The notes beneath the pieces were generated by a model. It searched no databases and was not told the DNA's origin. It worked only from the letters and a program-made list of their open reading frames with translations. This document shows, piece after piece, positions 51,457-60,185 of a DNA stretch of 64,000 bases; the stretch's first letter is position 1; each line of letters starts with the position of its first letter. The DNA is from Mucilaginibacter inviolabilis. GTDB taxonomy: Bacteria; Bacteroidota; Bacteroidia; Sphingobacteriales; Sphingobacteriaceae. The stretch spans positions 3,410,001-3,474,000 of the forward strand of contig NZ_JAANAT010000001.1 of assembly GCF_011089895.1 (NCBI RefSeq), written 5' to 3'. The position numbers were made by a program, and so were the translations under genes.

Positions 51457-52589
51457 AAATTTTACAAATCTCGGCTTCTTACAAACCCGCGTTTATTTAT
51501 GGTGGCCCCATTATGTCGGTATCCATGCTGTGCGAGCAATTGACAAAAGCGGGTTGCGACATCATGGTGTATACCACAACGGCTAATGGGTCAAATGAAC
51601 TACCTGTAACACCAAACCAGCCTGTAAACATAGATGGAGTAACCGTTACCTATTTTAAACGGATTACTAAAGATCATACCCATTTTTCACCCGCCTTATT
51701 AAAGTCGGCTTGGCAAAACGTTAAGAAATACGATGTAGTACATATTCAAGCCTGGTGGAATTTGGTTTCGGTTTTATCATGCCTTATAGCAGTATGGCGC
51801 AAAGTGCCCGTTGTGGTTTCGGCCAGGGGCACGTTAAGTCCTTATTCTTTTAAAAACAAAAACGGGATGATAAAATCCCTCATCCATCGTTTGCTTACCA
51901 GGCCTTTATTAAAAAGATGTCATATCCACACTACTTCAGAATATGAACAGAACTCGGTTAATAGCATCGTCAGGTATAAAAGCATCACCACCATTTACAA
52001 TTTTGTAAAACTACCTGATAATACATCTCCGGAGGAGATCCTTATTGCTGACCCAATCAAATTAATTTTCCTTTCCAGAATAGAAGAGAAAAAGGGCCTG
52101 GATATTTTGCTGAATGCGCTTGGCATGATAAAAATCCCCTTCCATCTTACTATTGCTGGCACGGGTAATAGTATTTACATCGATCAATTGAAAGCATTAG
52201 CTATTCAAAAAAACATTGATGATCACATTACCTGGACAGGCTTCATTAACGATTCCAAATTTGAATTGCTCGGGCAGCATCACCTTTTTGTGCTACCTTC
52301 ACATGATGAAAATTTTGGCAATACGGTGATTGAAAGCCTGAGTGCAGGTACGGCAGTACTCATCAGCGAAACTGTTGGCCTGGCAGATTATGTAAAAAAC
52401 AAACAGCTTGGCTGGTTATGCCTGCCCAATCCACAATCCATAAAAGAGGCCATCGGCCGTATCGCGCAACAACATACCGATCTGCTTCGTATCAGAAACT
52501 CGGCCGGGGCAATCATACGTGATGACTTTAACGAAAGCCGCTTAGTAAACCAATACCTGAACATGTATCAGCAAATTATATCAGCATGA
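51453..52589 (+). CDS. family 4 glycosyltransferase
   Basis: The 378-residue GT-B enzyme starts from TTG at 51453 (KILQISASYKPAFIYGGPIM). It has LIFLSRIEEKKGLDILLNAL and the donor site SHDENFGNTVIESLSAGTAVLI. It overlaps neighbours by four bases at both ends. Confidence 0.92.
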   Translation: MKILQISASYKPAFIYGGPIMSVSMLCEQLTKAGCDIMVYTTTANGSNELPVTPNQPVNIDGVTVTYFKRITKDHTHFSPALLKSAWQNVKKYDVVHIQAWWNLVSVLSCLIAVWRKVPVVVSARGTLSPYSFKNKNGMIKSLIHRLLTRPLLKRCHIHTTSEYEQNSVNSIVRYKSITTIYNFVKLPDNTSPEEILIADPIKLIFLSRIEEKKGLDILLNALGMIKIPFHLTIAGTGNSIYIDQLKALAIQKNIDDHITWTGFINDSKFELLGQHHLFVLPSHDENFGNTVIESLSAGTAVLISETVGLADYVKNKQLGWLCLPNPQSIKEAIGRIAQQHTDLLRIRNSAGAIIRDDFNESRLVNQYLNMYQQIISA

Positions 52590-53209
52590 CAACGTACCAA
52601 GACTACGGATATCCGAACGATAACCCCTGCCACGCGTTTGATTATATGTTGGCTCCCCTGCTTTCATTGCTCCATAAAACAAATAACTCCTGCATCCTGG
52701 ATTTAGGCTGCGGTAATGGTTATTTTGTAAATTACCTGATTTCGCAAGGATTTAACGCTTATGGTATCGATGCTTCAGAACAAGGCATTACGATAGCCAA
52801 TAAAACAAATCCGGGGCGCTTTTTTATACAGGATCTGTCAAGCGGCGGCTTACCACAGCAAATAAGCCATTTACCTTTTGATACTATTGTTTCAACAGAA
52901 GTTATCGAGCACCTTTATGATCCATATCTGTTCATCAGCCTTTGTAGAGATATATTAAGTAAAACCAATGGCGAGCTTATTTTATCAACTCCTTATCATG
53001 GCTATTTAAAAAATTTATTTATCAGTTTATTTAATAAATGGGATACACATATAAGTCCGCTATGGCAGGGCGGGCATATTAAATTCTGGTCGTTTAAAAC
53101 ATTATCTGCCATATTGCAGGAACATGATTTTAAAGTAACGGACTTTAAAGGCAGCGGACGAATACCTTATTTCTGGAAATCAATGATCGTAAAAGCAAAT
53201 CTTAGATGA
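52586..53209 (+). CDS. class I SAM-dependent methyltransferase
   Basis: The 207-residue protein has motif I CILDLGCGNGYFVNYLI, IDASEQGITIA as the acidic loop and VSTEVIEHLYDP, a UbiG/Coq3-like layout. Target is unknown; within this operon a sugar or lipid-linked intermediate is likely. It overlaps both neighbours by four bases. Confidence 0.88.
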   Translation: MTTYQDYGYPNDNPCHAFDYMLAPLLSLLHKTNNSCILDLGCGNGYFVNYLISQGFNAYGIDASEQGITIANKTNPGRFFIQDLSSGGLPQQISHLPFDTIVSTEVIEHLYDPYLFISLCRDILSKTNGELILSTPYHGYLKNLFISLFNKWDTHISPLWQGGHIKFWSFKTLSAILQEHDFKVTDFKGSGRIPYFWKSMIVKANLR

Positions 53210-54072
53210 GCGAAAGTATTGACATTGTTATCTTAACGTTTAACGAGGAAAAAAACATTGAGGCCTGCCTGCAAAGCGTATCGAAGTTAAACGCAAAAAT
53301 ATTTATTGTCGACTCAGGTTCTACCGATCGTACTTTAGCTATATGTGAACCCTATAACACCCATGTTTTTCATCATCCATTTGAGAATTATGCCTCCCAA
53401 CGAAATTGGGCCCTGCAAAATTTACCATTGGAAGCCGAATGGACACTTAACATCGATGCTGATCATCGGGTTACCGAAGCCCTGGCAAATGAACTGACCG
53501 ATTTATTTAGTCACGATATAGATACCGGGGTCAATGGTTTTTTAATAAGCCGCCAAACCTTATTTATGGATAAATGGATAAAGCATGGCGGTCATTATCC
53601 AACATATCACGCCAATTTGTTTCGCAAAGGTTTTGGCCATTGCGAAGAGAAACTGTACGATCAGCATTTTGTGGTCACCGGTAAAACAAACATTCTTAAA
53701 AACGATATTATAGATATTATTACCGATTCGGTTAATACTTTTATTGTAAGACACAACCATTGGGCTACGCTCGAGGCCCAATACCTGTTTGCCCAACAAA
53801 CACAGACCACCGGGAACAATACCTCATTAATTAAACCCAAACTATTGGGCAACCCGATGGAGAGAAGGCGGTATATGAAAAAACAATATGAATCGCTCCC
53901 ACTGTTTATAAGACCGGTTTTTTATTTTATGATCAGATATTTTATCAGATTGGGTTTTTTAGATGGTACCAGGGGATTTATATTTCATTTTTTACAGGGC
54001 TTTTGGTTCAGATTTTTAATTGATGTTAAGCTTTATGAACTTAGGCGGTCAAAAAAACAGCAAACACTTTGA
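53206..54072 (+). CDS. family 2 glycosyltransferase (WaaE/LgtF type)
   Basis: The 288-residue GT2 has the short N-terminal strand IDIVILTFNEEKNIEACLQS, VDSGSTDRTL, NWALQNLPLEAEW and LNIDADHRV. This spacing matches WaaE/LgtF-type beta-glucosyl- or heptose-region transferases. The C-terminus has YFIRLGFLDGTRGFIFHFLQ, a membrane-associated amphipathic part usual in the group. Confidence 0.9.
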   Translation: MSESIDIVILTFNEEKNIEACLQSVSKLNAKIFIVDSGSTDRTLAICEPYNTHVFHHPFENYASQRNWALQNLPLEAEWTLNIDADHRVTEALANELTDLFSHDIDTGVNGFLISRQTLFMDKWIKHGGHYPTYHANLFRKGFGHCEEKLYDQHFVVTGKTNILKNDIIDIITDSVNTFIVRHNHWATLEAQYLFAQQTQTTGNNTSLIKPKLLGNPMERRRYMKKQYESLPLFIRPVFYFMIRYFIRLGFLDGTRGFIFHFLQGFWFRFLIDVKLYELRRSKKQQTL

Positions 54073-54088
54073 GCGTTAGTTATTGAAC

Positions 54089-54631
54089 ATGAAAAACCCG
54101 GCAATCAAATTTATAGTTACCTTTCTTTTTCTGTTCCTGCTGTTTTATTACTTCAATTTACTGTTTCTGGGCATTACCAGTCCCGGAAATTATTACAGCC
54201 ACTTTTTAGCGATAAATTTTAATTATATACAATGGTTGCGCTCACTTTTACTATCAGGCAGCGCCTTAATACTTAGGGCATTTGGTTTTGATGTAATTTA
54301 CAACCATATCGATTTGTTGGTAGCGGGTAAAGGTACTATCAGATTAGCTTATGATTGCCTGGGCCTAGGGGTGATGAGCTTCTTTACAGCCTTTGTAATT
54401 GCCTATCCTAAAAAACTAAGCTCAAAGCTTTGGTTTCTGATTTCAGGACTATTAGGTATCCAGTTTTTAAACATTATCCGCTTTGTGCTGTTAGCCTTGT
54501 TTTGGAGTAAAAAAACAAACCAGGTAATTGATCATCATACTATCTTTAATATTATTATCTACATACTGATTATGATCTGTCTTTATTTTTGGGTTAAAAG
54601 TAAAGACCGTACCATTAACCATCATGCATAA
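54089..54631 (+). CDS. exosortase family protein
   Basis: The 180-residue polytopic protein starts from ATG at 54089 and has five to six membrane helices. It carries the exosortase/archaeosortase Cys-Arg-His set: YDCLGLGVMS (Cys90), LNIIRFVLL (Arg131) and DHHTIFN (His149 or His150). These enzymes cleave a C-terminal tripartite signal and attach the protein to a carrier or glycan. Its place at the end of a polysaccharide locus, near a Wzy-like gene and GTs, agrees with the Bacteroidota XrtY-type setting as I recall it. No PEP-CTERM-like target is visible in this window. The end overlaps the acyltransferase start by 8 bases. Confidence 0.85.
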   Translation: MKNPAIKFIVTFLFLFLLFYYFNLLFLGITSPGNYYSHFLAINFNYIQWLRSLLLSGSALILRAFGFDVIYNHIDLLVAGKGTIRLAYDCLGLGVMSFFTAFVIAYPKKLSSKLWFLISGLLGIQFLNIIRFVLLALFWSKKTNQVIDHHTIFNIIIYILIMICLYFWVKSKDRTINHHA

Positions 54632-55184
54632 AACCGATCTATCTACCTATAACAATCATCCTTTTCATCCGGGGGGCAATGCTGTAAAAAGGTTATTGTG
54701 GTTTTATGTAAATGCTTTATTCTTTAAAACCAGCTTGTTACCCATCAGCGGGTTTAAGGTGTTTTTACTCCGGATATTTGGTGCAAAAGTTGGTAAAAAC
54801 GTAACTATTAAACCTTGTGTAAATATCAAATATCCCTGGCACCTGAGCATCGGCGATCAAAGCTGGATAGGTGAAAAGGCATGGATAGATAGTTTGGTTA
54901 CCATCAGCATCGGCGCCCATGTATGCCTGTCGCAGGGTGCTGTGTTACTCACCGGTAGTCATGATTATAAAAAAACAAGTTTTAACCTCATAACCCAATC
55001 ACTTATTATTGAAGATGGCGCCTGGATAGGTGCCGGCGCTATAGTAAATCTGGGCATTACAATTGCCAGTCACGCGGTACTAACCAGTGGCTCTGTGGCT
55101 ACCAAAAACCTCGAAGCGTACAGTATATACCAGGGGAACCCTGCCGTAAAGATCCGCGACCGTATTATCACACATCAACCCTAA
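54624..55184 (+). CDS. WcaF-type hexapeptide acetyltransferase
   Basis: The 186-residue left-handed beta-helix protein has KRLLWFYVNALFFKTSLLPI, then GAKVGKNVTIKP and repeated hexapeptides (HLSIGDQSWIGEKAWID, GAWIGAGAIVNLGITI), ending with SIYQGNPAVKIRDR. It resembles WcaF-type O-acetyltransferases of colanic-acid loci. It probably acetylates a sugar hydroxyl before polymer export, in addition to the MBOAT system. Confidence 0.92.
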   Translation: MHKTDLSTYNNHPFHPGGNAVKRLLWFYVNALFFKTSLLPISGFKVFLLRIFGAKVGKNVTIKPCVNIKYPWHLSIGDQSWIGEKAWIDSLVTISIGAHVCLSQGAVLLTGSHDYKKTSFNLITQSLIIEDGAWIGAGAIVNLGITIASHAVLTSGSVATKNLEAYSIYQGNPAVKIRDRIITHQP

Positions 55185-55191
55185 ACTTAAT

Positions 55192-56763
55192 ATGCCAGCA
55201 CAAAAGTCTCACATCCACCAAATTATTTTAGCTGCCCTGGGTATCCTCGTCCTTATTTTGGGTACGATGATATACCTGTATCCTACTTCAATTTTTCCCG
55301 ATTCATGCTGGGGTTTCCAGGTATTACGCGCCATGCAAATGGGTGGTGGTTTTAATATGGCCATCAAGCCCGATCATGCCGACGTTGCTAAAAATTCAAG
55401 CGAATTTTTAACCTGGTGGTCGCCGGGACAATACCTTGTACCCTATATTTTTAAGTTGATACTGGGTATTAATACCGGCAAAGCGGCTGCAGTTACGGTT
55501 ACATTATTCACTTTATCTGGTTTAGCTGGCTTTTACCTGTTATTCAAAAAGGTGGGTTTTACGCCTTTGGTTGCCGCTTTCAGCGTGTTGATTATTGCCT
55601 GCCAGCAGGCTTTCATCGTTCCTTATGTTTTTTATAACGGTGGGGAAGTTTTGCTTTTCGGCTTCGCCGGATGGTTCCTGTATGGCTGTGCTGCTATTGA
55701 TAAACCTGGGTGGAAAATAGTAGTTTTTCTGCTGCTCTCCGGCTGGATAGGCTTTTGCTGTAAATCGTCCTTTTTATGGATTTATGGGGCGGGTTGTATT
55801 TATCTATGGATAACCTTATCCTTGGGTCAAACCAATATATGGGGATGGATAAAAAAAGGATTTTGGATAGGCATTCCAGCCGTACTATCGCTAGCAATGA
55901 TTTATAAATTTTATTTATCAAGGGGCGCTACACCTGCCTCCGGAGCAGGAAGCATTAAACTGGCCTGGGAAACTTTTAGCTTCCCGATGGCCGCGCCTAT
56001 ATTAGCGGGCTTCTCGGTTGATGATATCATGAATGGGTTGATATATCATGACGATACACCTATAGTAAACCATTTCTGGGCGGTACTTATAGTAGTATTA
56101 GCCGCCTTATTAAGTATTTTACTGGTAAGCAGGATAGTGCGTAAAGCTCCCGGTAAAAAGTACGCTTTGCTGCTTGTTGTTTTTTATTCCGTTGCCATAT
56201 TGTTCTTTGGATACAACTTTTTGAAGCAAGCTTACATCTCTTATGAAGCCAGGCACCTGCGCTTAATTGGACTGTTAGTTATGCCGGGAGTAGTATATTT
56301 AGTAAGCCAGAGCGGCATATTTTACAAAGCTGCGTTTGGCTTTATTTGTATGGTGATTGCCTTTTTTAGCTTTCGCTATTTTGTACCGGGTTATCTGCAA
56401 AATAAAAATGTGAATGCCAGGGGTACATCGGGTTTGGCCCAAATGTTTATTGACCAGCCCTCCTTAAACTACATTATGGATCTCGACAAAAAGAATAACA
56501 ACGCCCTTTTTGTATTTACCAGCCCGGATCTGGGGCTGGAAATTAACCATAACCGTTTTATTACTTTAGAGGCTATCGACTCAGATATCAAAATTGATTA
56601 TGATAACTACGTACATTACGGCCATGCAGGGCCTATTTTTATCCTCTTACCGGCAAGTTACATGGGCCCGAAATCAAACATTATACGCAAGTGTTTCCCG
56701 GGCTATACGGGCTTTAAAATGGATATGCTGAGTAATGATTATGTGCTGTATTCGGCGAAGTAA
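55192..56763 (+). CDS. polytopic membrane protein, possible GT-C glycosyltransferase
   Basis: The 523-residue protein has about ten to eleven membrane helices. The first periplasmic loop has the acidic PDSCWGFQVLRAM, and a late segment reads YEARHLRLIGLLVMP, both reminiscent of ArnT/PMT-like GT-C enzymes that use lipid-linked sugars. I do not recognise a named family. It is the last gene of the locus and could add a final side sugar on the periplasmic face (inference). Confidence 0.65.
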   Translation: MPAQKSHIHQIILAALGILVLILGTMIYLYPTSIFPDSCWGFQVLRAMQMGGGFNMAIKPDHADVAKNSSEFLTWWSPGQYLVPYIFKLILGINTGKAAAVTVTLFTLSGLAGFYLLFKKVGFTPLVAAFSVLIIACQQAFIVPYVFYNGGEVLLFGFAGWFLYGCAAIDKPGWKIVVFLLLSGWIGFCCKSSFLWIYGAGCIYLWITLSLGQTNIWGWIKKGFWIGIPAVLSLAMIYKFYLSRGATPASGAGSIKLAWETFSFPMAAPILAGFSVDDIMNGLIYHDDTPIVNHFWAVLIVVLAALLSILLVSRIVRKAPGKKYALLLVVFYSVAILFFGYNFLKQAYISYEARHLRLIGLLVMPGVVYLVSQSGIFYKAAFGFICMVIAFFSFRYFVPGYLQNKNVNARGTSGLAQMFIDQPSLNYIMDLDKKNNNALFVFTSPDLGLEINHNRFITLEAIDSDIKIDYDNYVHYGHAGPIFILLPASYMGPKSNIIRKCFPGYTGFKMDMLSNDYVLYSAK

Positions 56764-56774
56764 AAGAGAAGCAA

Positions 56775-56910
56775 GAAATAAGAGTCAGGAATCAGGATAA
56801 AGCACATTGCTCCAGGTAGTCTAGAAACTCCAGACATAGTAATCCGAAGTCAGAGACTTCGGACAGCCCTTTCCTGATTCTTGGTTCTTATCTCTTGACT
56901 CTTAATTCTA
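56775..56910. repeat. nested inverted repeats closing the polysaccharide locus
   Basis: Outer arms contain AAATAAGAGTCAGGAATCAGGA on the left and TCCTGATTCTTGGTTCTTATCTCTTGACTC on the right. A perfect inner hairpin TCCGAAGTC (56843-56851) pairs with GACTTCGGA (56855-56863). The structure lies between convergent genes and could terminate both directions. Confidence 0.78.
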
Positions 56911-57912
56911 AGCGCCTTTATTGATTTCCGTCCAGAGAAGATCTTTCAGTTCTGTGAGGTTTTTTTGCGCTACGGAGGATATAAATAAGGAAGGAACGCC
57001 CTCAGGGAGTTCTTTTTTCATTTCGGCCTGCAACTCATCGTCAAGCATATCCATTTTAGTAACTGCTAAAACGCGGGGTTTGTGCATCAACTCTGAGTTG
57101 TATTGCTGCAGCTCATTCAGTAAAATCTCGTATTCTTCTTTAATGCTGCGGTTAGTGTCGGCAGGTACCATAAATAATAGTACCGAGTTACGTTCAATGT
57201 GTCTCAGGAATCTGAAACCTAAACCTTTGCCTTGTGATGCCCCCTCGATGATCCCAGGGATATCGGCCATGACAAATGAGCGGTTATTACGGTACGATAC
57301 GATACCCAGGTTAGGCACCAGGGTAGTAAAGGCGTAGTCGGCAATCTCGGGCTTGGCAGCAGATACTACCGAAAGCAGGGTTGATTTACCCGCATTAGGG
57401 AAACCTACCAAACCTACATCGGCCAATATTTTCAGCTCCAATATATTCCACTCTTCCCTGCCATCTTCGCCGGGTTGGGCAAAGCGGGGCGTTTGCTGGG
57501 TAGCAGTTTTAAAGTGCCAGTTGCCTAAGCCACCGCGACCGCCGGGTGTTAATATTTTTGTTTCGCCATCCTGGGTGATCTCGAAAATGATCTCACCTGT
57601 TTCGGCATTTTTTACGGTTGTACCCAGGGGCACTTCCAATATCTCGTCGCGCCCGGTTTTTCCACTTCTTAAAGAGCTACCTCCAGAATCACCGTCGCCG
57701 GCAATTACGTGCTTACGGTATTTGAGGTGAAGCATTGTCCAGAGCTGTGCGTTGCCTTTGATGATCACATGACCGCCTCTGCCGCCATCGCCACCATCCG
57801 GGCCACCTTTGGATGTTAATATATCACGGTGTAAATGAGCAGAGCCCGCCCCTCCGTGGCCAGAGCGGCAACAGATTTTCACATAATCAACAAAATTAGA
57901 ACCCTGCGACAT
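56908..57912 (-). CDS. obgE: Obg/CgtA GTPase
   Basis: The 334-residue protein has the glycine-rich Obg fold ([18 protein letters not shown]) and a G domain with P-loop GFPNAGKS (Lys176), [10 protein letters not shown] as G3 and TKMD as G4. It acts in ribosome maturation and stress control. It has no extended C-terminal domain, as usual in Bacteroidota. Gene order obgE-adk on this strand suggests a housekeeping unit, though an inverted repeat separates them. Confidence 0.96.
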   Translation of the reverse strand: MSQGSNFVDYVKICCRSGHGGAGSAHLHRDILTSKGGPDGGDGGRGGHVIIKGNAQLWTMLHLKYRKHVIAGDGDSGGSSLRSGKTGRDEILEVPLGTTVKNAETGEIIFEITQDGETKILTPGGRGGLGNWHFKTATQQTPRFAQPGEDGREEWNILELKILADVGLVGFPNAGKSTLLSVVSAAKPEIADYAFTTLVPNLGIVSYRNNRSFVMADIPGIIEGASQGKGLGFRFLRHIERNSVLLFMVPADTNRSIKEEYEILLNELQQYNSELMHKPRVLAVTKMDMLDDELQAEMKKELPEGVPSLFISSVAQKNLTELKDLLWTEINKGA

Positions 57913-57935
57913 TGTATTTTGATTTTTAGCCGGGA

Positions 57936-58021
57936 AGTCCGAAAGTCAGTAAAGTCCGAAAGGCTAAGAATTTTGACTTTCTCAACTTCCGGACTTTACT
58001 GACTTACCCGACTTGCGGACT
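57936..58021. repeat. inverted repeat built on AGTCCGAAAGTCAG
   Basis: AAGTCAGTAAAGTCCGAAAG-like sequence near 57943-57962 is matched by CTTCCGGACTTTACTGACTT near 57986-58005, with outer AAGTCCG/CGGACT continuing the stem. It fills the gap between adk and obgE. Confidence 0.75.
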
Positions 58022-58031
58022 GTCTTTTTAC

Positions 58032-58604
58032 TTAATAATTTTCGATAACAGTATCAATTGCACCATATATCTGGTCAATTGAGCCTATACCATTTATGCT
58101 GGTAAACTTAGCCTGGTTTTTATAAAAATTAGCAACCGGTGCTGTTTTATCATTATACTCTTTGATACGTTTGCGGATAACTTCTGGATTGGCATCATCC
58201 GGACGACCAGATTCTTTACCGCGTAATAAAAGGCGGTGTTCCAGTTCGTCGTCATTTACCTCCAGGGCTATCATACCAGATATGGCCGATTCTTTCGATT
58301 TCAGCAGTTGATCTAACGCTTCGGCTTGTGCCACGGTACGCGGGAAGCCATCAAATATAAAACCTTCGGCATCTTTATTGGCATCCAGCTTATTGCTGAT
58401 CATACCTATAACTACCTCGTCCGGAACCAGCATCCCCTCATCCATCAGTTTCTTTGCTTCTAAGCCAAGCGTTGTTCCTTGTGCAATTTCGCCGCGTAAA
58501 AGGTCGCCTGTTGAAAGGTGTATTAAACCGTGTTTTTCAATAAGCTTTTGCGACTGAGTCCCTTTCCCTGCTCCGGGAGGGCCAAACAATACCAGATTTA
58601 GCAT
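58032..58604 (-). CDS. adk: adenylate kinase
   Basis: The 190-residue enzyme has the P-loop LVLFGPPGAGKGTQ, DGFPRTVAQAEALD, and GRPDDANPEVIRKR in place of the long zinc LID, so it is the short form. It interconverts ATP, AMP and ADP in the cytoplasm. It lies just downstream of tRNA-Arg on the same strand. Confidence 0.97.
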   Translation of the reverse strand: MLNLVLFGPPGAGKGTQSQKLIEKHGLIHLSTGDLLRGEIAQGTTLGLEAKKLMDEGMLVPDEVVIGMISNKLDANKDAEGFIFDGFPRTVAQAEALDQLLKSKESAISGMIALEVNDDELEHRLLLRGKESGRPDDANPEVIRKRIKEYNDKTAPVANFYKNQAKFTSINGIGSIDQIYGAIDTVIENY

Positions 58605-58620
58605 GCTCTATACAAATTAA

Positions 58621-58649
58621 AAGCCTTTCGGTACTACACAGAAAGGCTT
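58621..58649 (-). terminator. terminator after tRNA-Arg
   Basis: AAGCCTTTC (58621-58629) pairs with GAAAGGCTT (58641-58649). On the minus strand the stem is followed by TTAATTT. It lies 7 bases past the tRNA CCA. Confidence 0.8.
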
Positions 58650-58656
58650 AACGTTA

Positions 58657-58733
58657 TGGTGCACTTGAAGGGAGTCGAACCCCTAACCTCCTGATCCGTA
58701 GTCAGGTGCTCTATCCAATTGAGCTACAAGTGC
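58657..58733 (-). tRNA. tRNA-Arg (anticodon ACG)
   Basis: The gene is 77 nt including encoded CCA. Acceptor GCACTTG pairs with CAAGTGC and the discriminator is A. The D arm is GAGC/GCTC-type, the anticodon stem CCTGA/TCAGG encloses a loop with ACG (plus bases 58697-58699), and the T loop is GTTCGACTC. ACG is read as ICG after A34 deamination. Confidence 0.97.
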
Positions 58734-58891
58734 TTTTTGAAACGGAATGCAAAAATAGAATTTTTAACCATCCGTTGCAAACTTTTTTAAAATAACTTTC
58801 CGATTTATTTTTTATAAGTAGCCAAATAGCTGATTTGATGCTTACTAAGCTATTTCATTTTTTTAACCTGCGGCTCAGCATCAGTCAAAAA

Positions 58892-59353
58892 CTACTTTAC
58901 TATCTCGGCAATAGCTGCAAAATCGGGCAGTTGACCTGCATCTTCCAGCACTTCTGCATAAATAATATTCTGCTCTTCATCAATTACAAAAGCCGAGCGT
59001 TTGGATACACCTTTCAGGCCCAGTGCAAATTCTTCGTACAAAGCGCCATAAGCAGAGGATACTTCTTTGTTAAAATCAGACAGCAGATCAAACTGATAAT
59101 TATTTTCGGCCTTGAATTTAGCCAGCGTAAAAGGCGAATCGACAGATATACCCAATACCACCGCATTCAATCCGTCGTAATACCCAAAGCTATCGCGCAT
59201 GGTGCACAGTTGTGTGGTGCAAACACCGGTAAAAGCTAAAGGAAAGAAATGGATAACTACTTTTTTGCCTTTAAAATCAGACAATGATACCGCGTTTACG
59301 TCGGTTGAAAATAAGGTGAATTGAGGTGCCGTCTGGCCTGCTTTTAGTGTCAT
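58892..59353 (-). CDS. peroxiredoxin (AhpE/BCP-like)
   Basis: The 153-residue AhpC/TSA protein has peroxidatic Cys45 in PLAFTGVCTTQLC and a second Cys50. KKVVIHFFP, GISVDSPFTLAKF and SAFVIDEEQNI complete the thioredoxin-like fold. Cys45 fits the AhpE numbering. The CxxxxC spacing is as in Bcp-type enzymes, so a resolving role for Cys50 is possible. It reduces peroxides in the cytoplasm. Divergent from the metallo-beta-lactamase gene. Confidence 0.92.
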   Translation of the reverse strand: MTLKAGQTAPQFTLFSTDVNAVSLSDFKGKKVVIHFFPLAFTGVCTTQLCTMRDSFGYYDGLNAVVLGISVDSPFTLAKFKAENNYQFDLLSDFNKEVSSAYGALYEEFALGLKGVSKRSAFVIDEEQNIIYAEVLEDAGQLPDFAAIAEIVK

Positions 59354-59442
59354 AGTTAATTTTTTATTACAAATAAAAAAAAATTAACGGCTTTATTAGT
59401 AATCAACAGGTAATTAATTCGTTCTTCATGTAATTTTGAATC

Positions 59443-60165
59443 ATGAAATATATATTGTTCGCTTTATTCCTGCTATCGTCCGTTTTCGCCAAAGCGCAAA
59501 GCAGGCCTTTCCATATTAGTACAAAACATTTAACAGGTAATGTATACGTATATATTTCATACGGATTGCCAGATGATAAAACACCCTTCCCGGCCAATGG
59601 CCTGTATATTGTAACACCAGGGGGCATCATACTGATTGATACCCCCTGGGATGAAGATCAGACCCGGCAACTGATAGATACCATCAAACAACGCTATCAT
59701 CAAAAGATAGTGCTCTGCGTAGCAACTCACTTCCATACCGACCGTACCGCAGGGCTCGACGTATTAAAAAAGAATGGCACTAAAACCTATACCACCGTAT
59801 TAACCAAACAACTGGCCAAACAACATAACGATAAACAACCCGAGTTTACTTTTACTAAAGACACCGTTTTTAATGTAGGCGGTGTAAAAGTGCAAACGTA
59901 TTTCCCGGGCGAAGGCCATACTAAGGACAATATTGTGATATGGCTGCCTCAAACCAAAGTATTATTTGGCGGCTGCCTCATCAAAAGCATGGATACCAAC
60001 GAAAAGGGTTACACAGTAGATGGCAATATTGCTGAATGGCCATTGAGCGTAACCCGGGTTAAAAACCGTTTTCATGATATCAAATACCTTATCCCCGGAC
60101 ATCAGGGCTGGCAGGGCGATACTTTAATGCTGAACCATACCATAGATATAGCCAGGCAGAAGTAA
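59443..60165 (+). CDS. subclass B1 metallo-beta-lactamase
   Basis: The 240-residue protein has a signal peptide (about 1-18) and a periplasmic MBL fold. Zinc ligands match subclass B1: His96, His98 and Asp100 in THFHTDRTAG, His159 in GEGHTKDN, Cys178 in FGGCLIKS and His220 in PGHQGW. This is the BlaB/CcrA-like arrangement and predicts hydrolysis of penicillins and carbapenems. No mobile element is adjacent, so it looks like a resident chromosomal gene. Confidence 0.93.
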   Translation: MKYILFALFLLSSVFAKAQSRPFHISTKHLTGNVYVYISYGLPDDKTPFPANGLYIVTPGGIILIDTPWDEDQTRQLIDTIKQRYHQKIVLCVATHFHTDRTAGLDVLKKNGTKTYTTVLTKQLAKQHNDKQPEFTFTKDTVFNVGGVKVQTYFPGEGHTKDNIVIWLPQTKVLFGGCLIKSMDTNEKGYTVDGNIAEWPLSVTRVKNRFHDIKYLIPGHQGWQGDTLMLNHTIDIARQK

Positions 60166-60185
60166 TTGTTTTTCTTGAAGAGAGG

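Noticed and set aside
54089-54631. rhomboid or CAAX-type membrane protease
   Set aside because: The Cys, Arg and His positions within helices match exosortases; no GxSG or EExxR motif is present.
58835-59239. 134-codon plus-strand frame opposite the peroxiredoxin
   Set aside because: It is the antisense of a well-supported peroxiredoxin gene.
59443-60165. recently acquired mobile resistance gene
   Set aside because: No transposase, integron site or composition shift is visible around the metallo-beta-lactamase; a resident gene is more likely.
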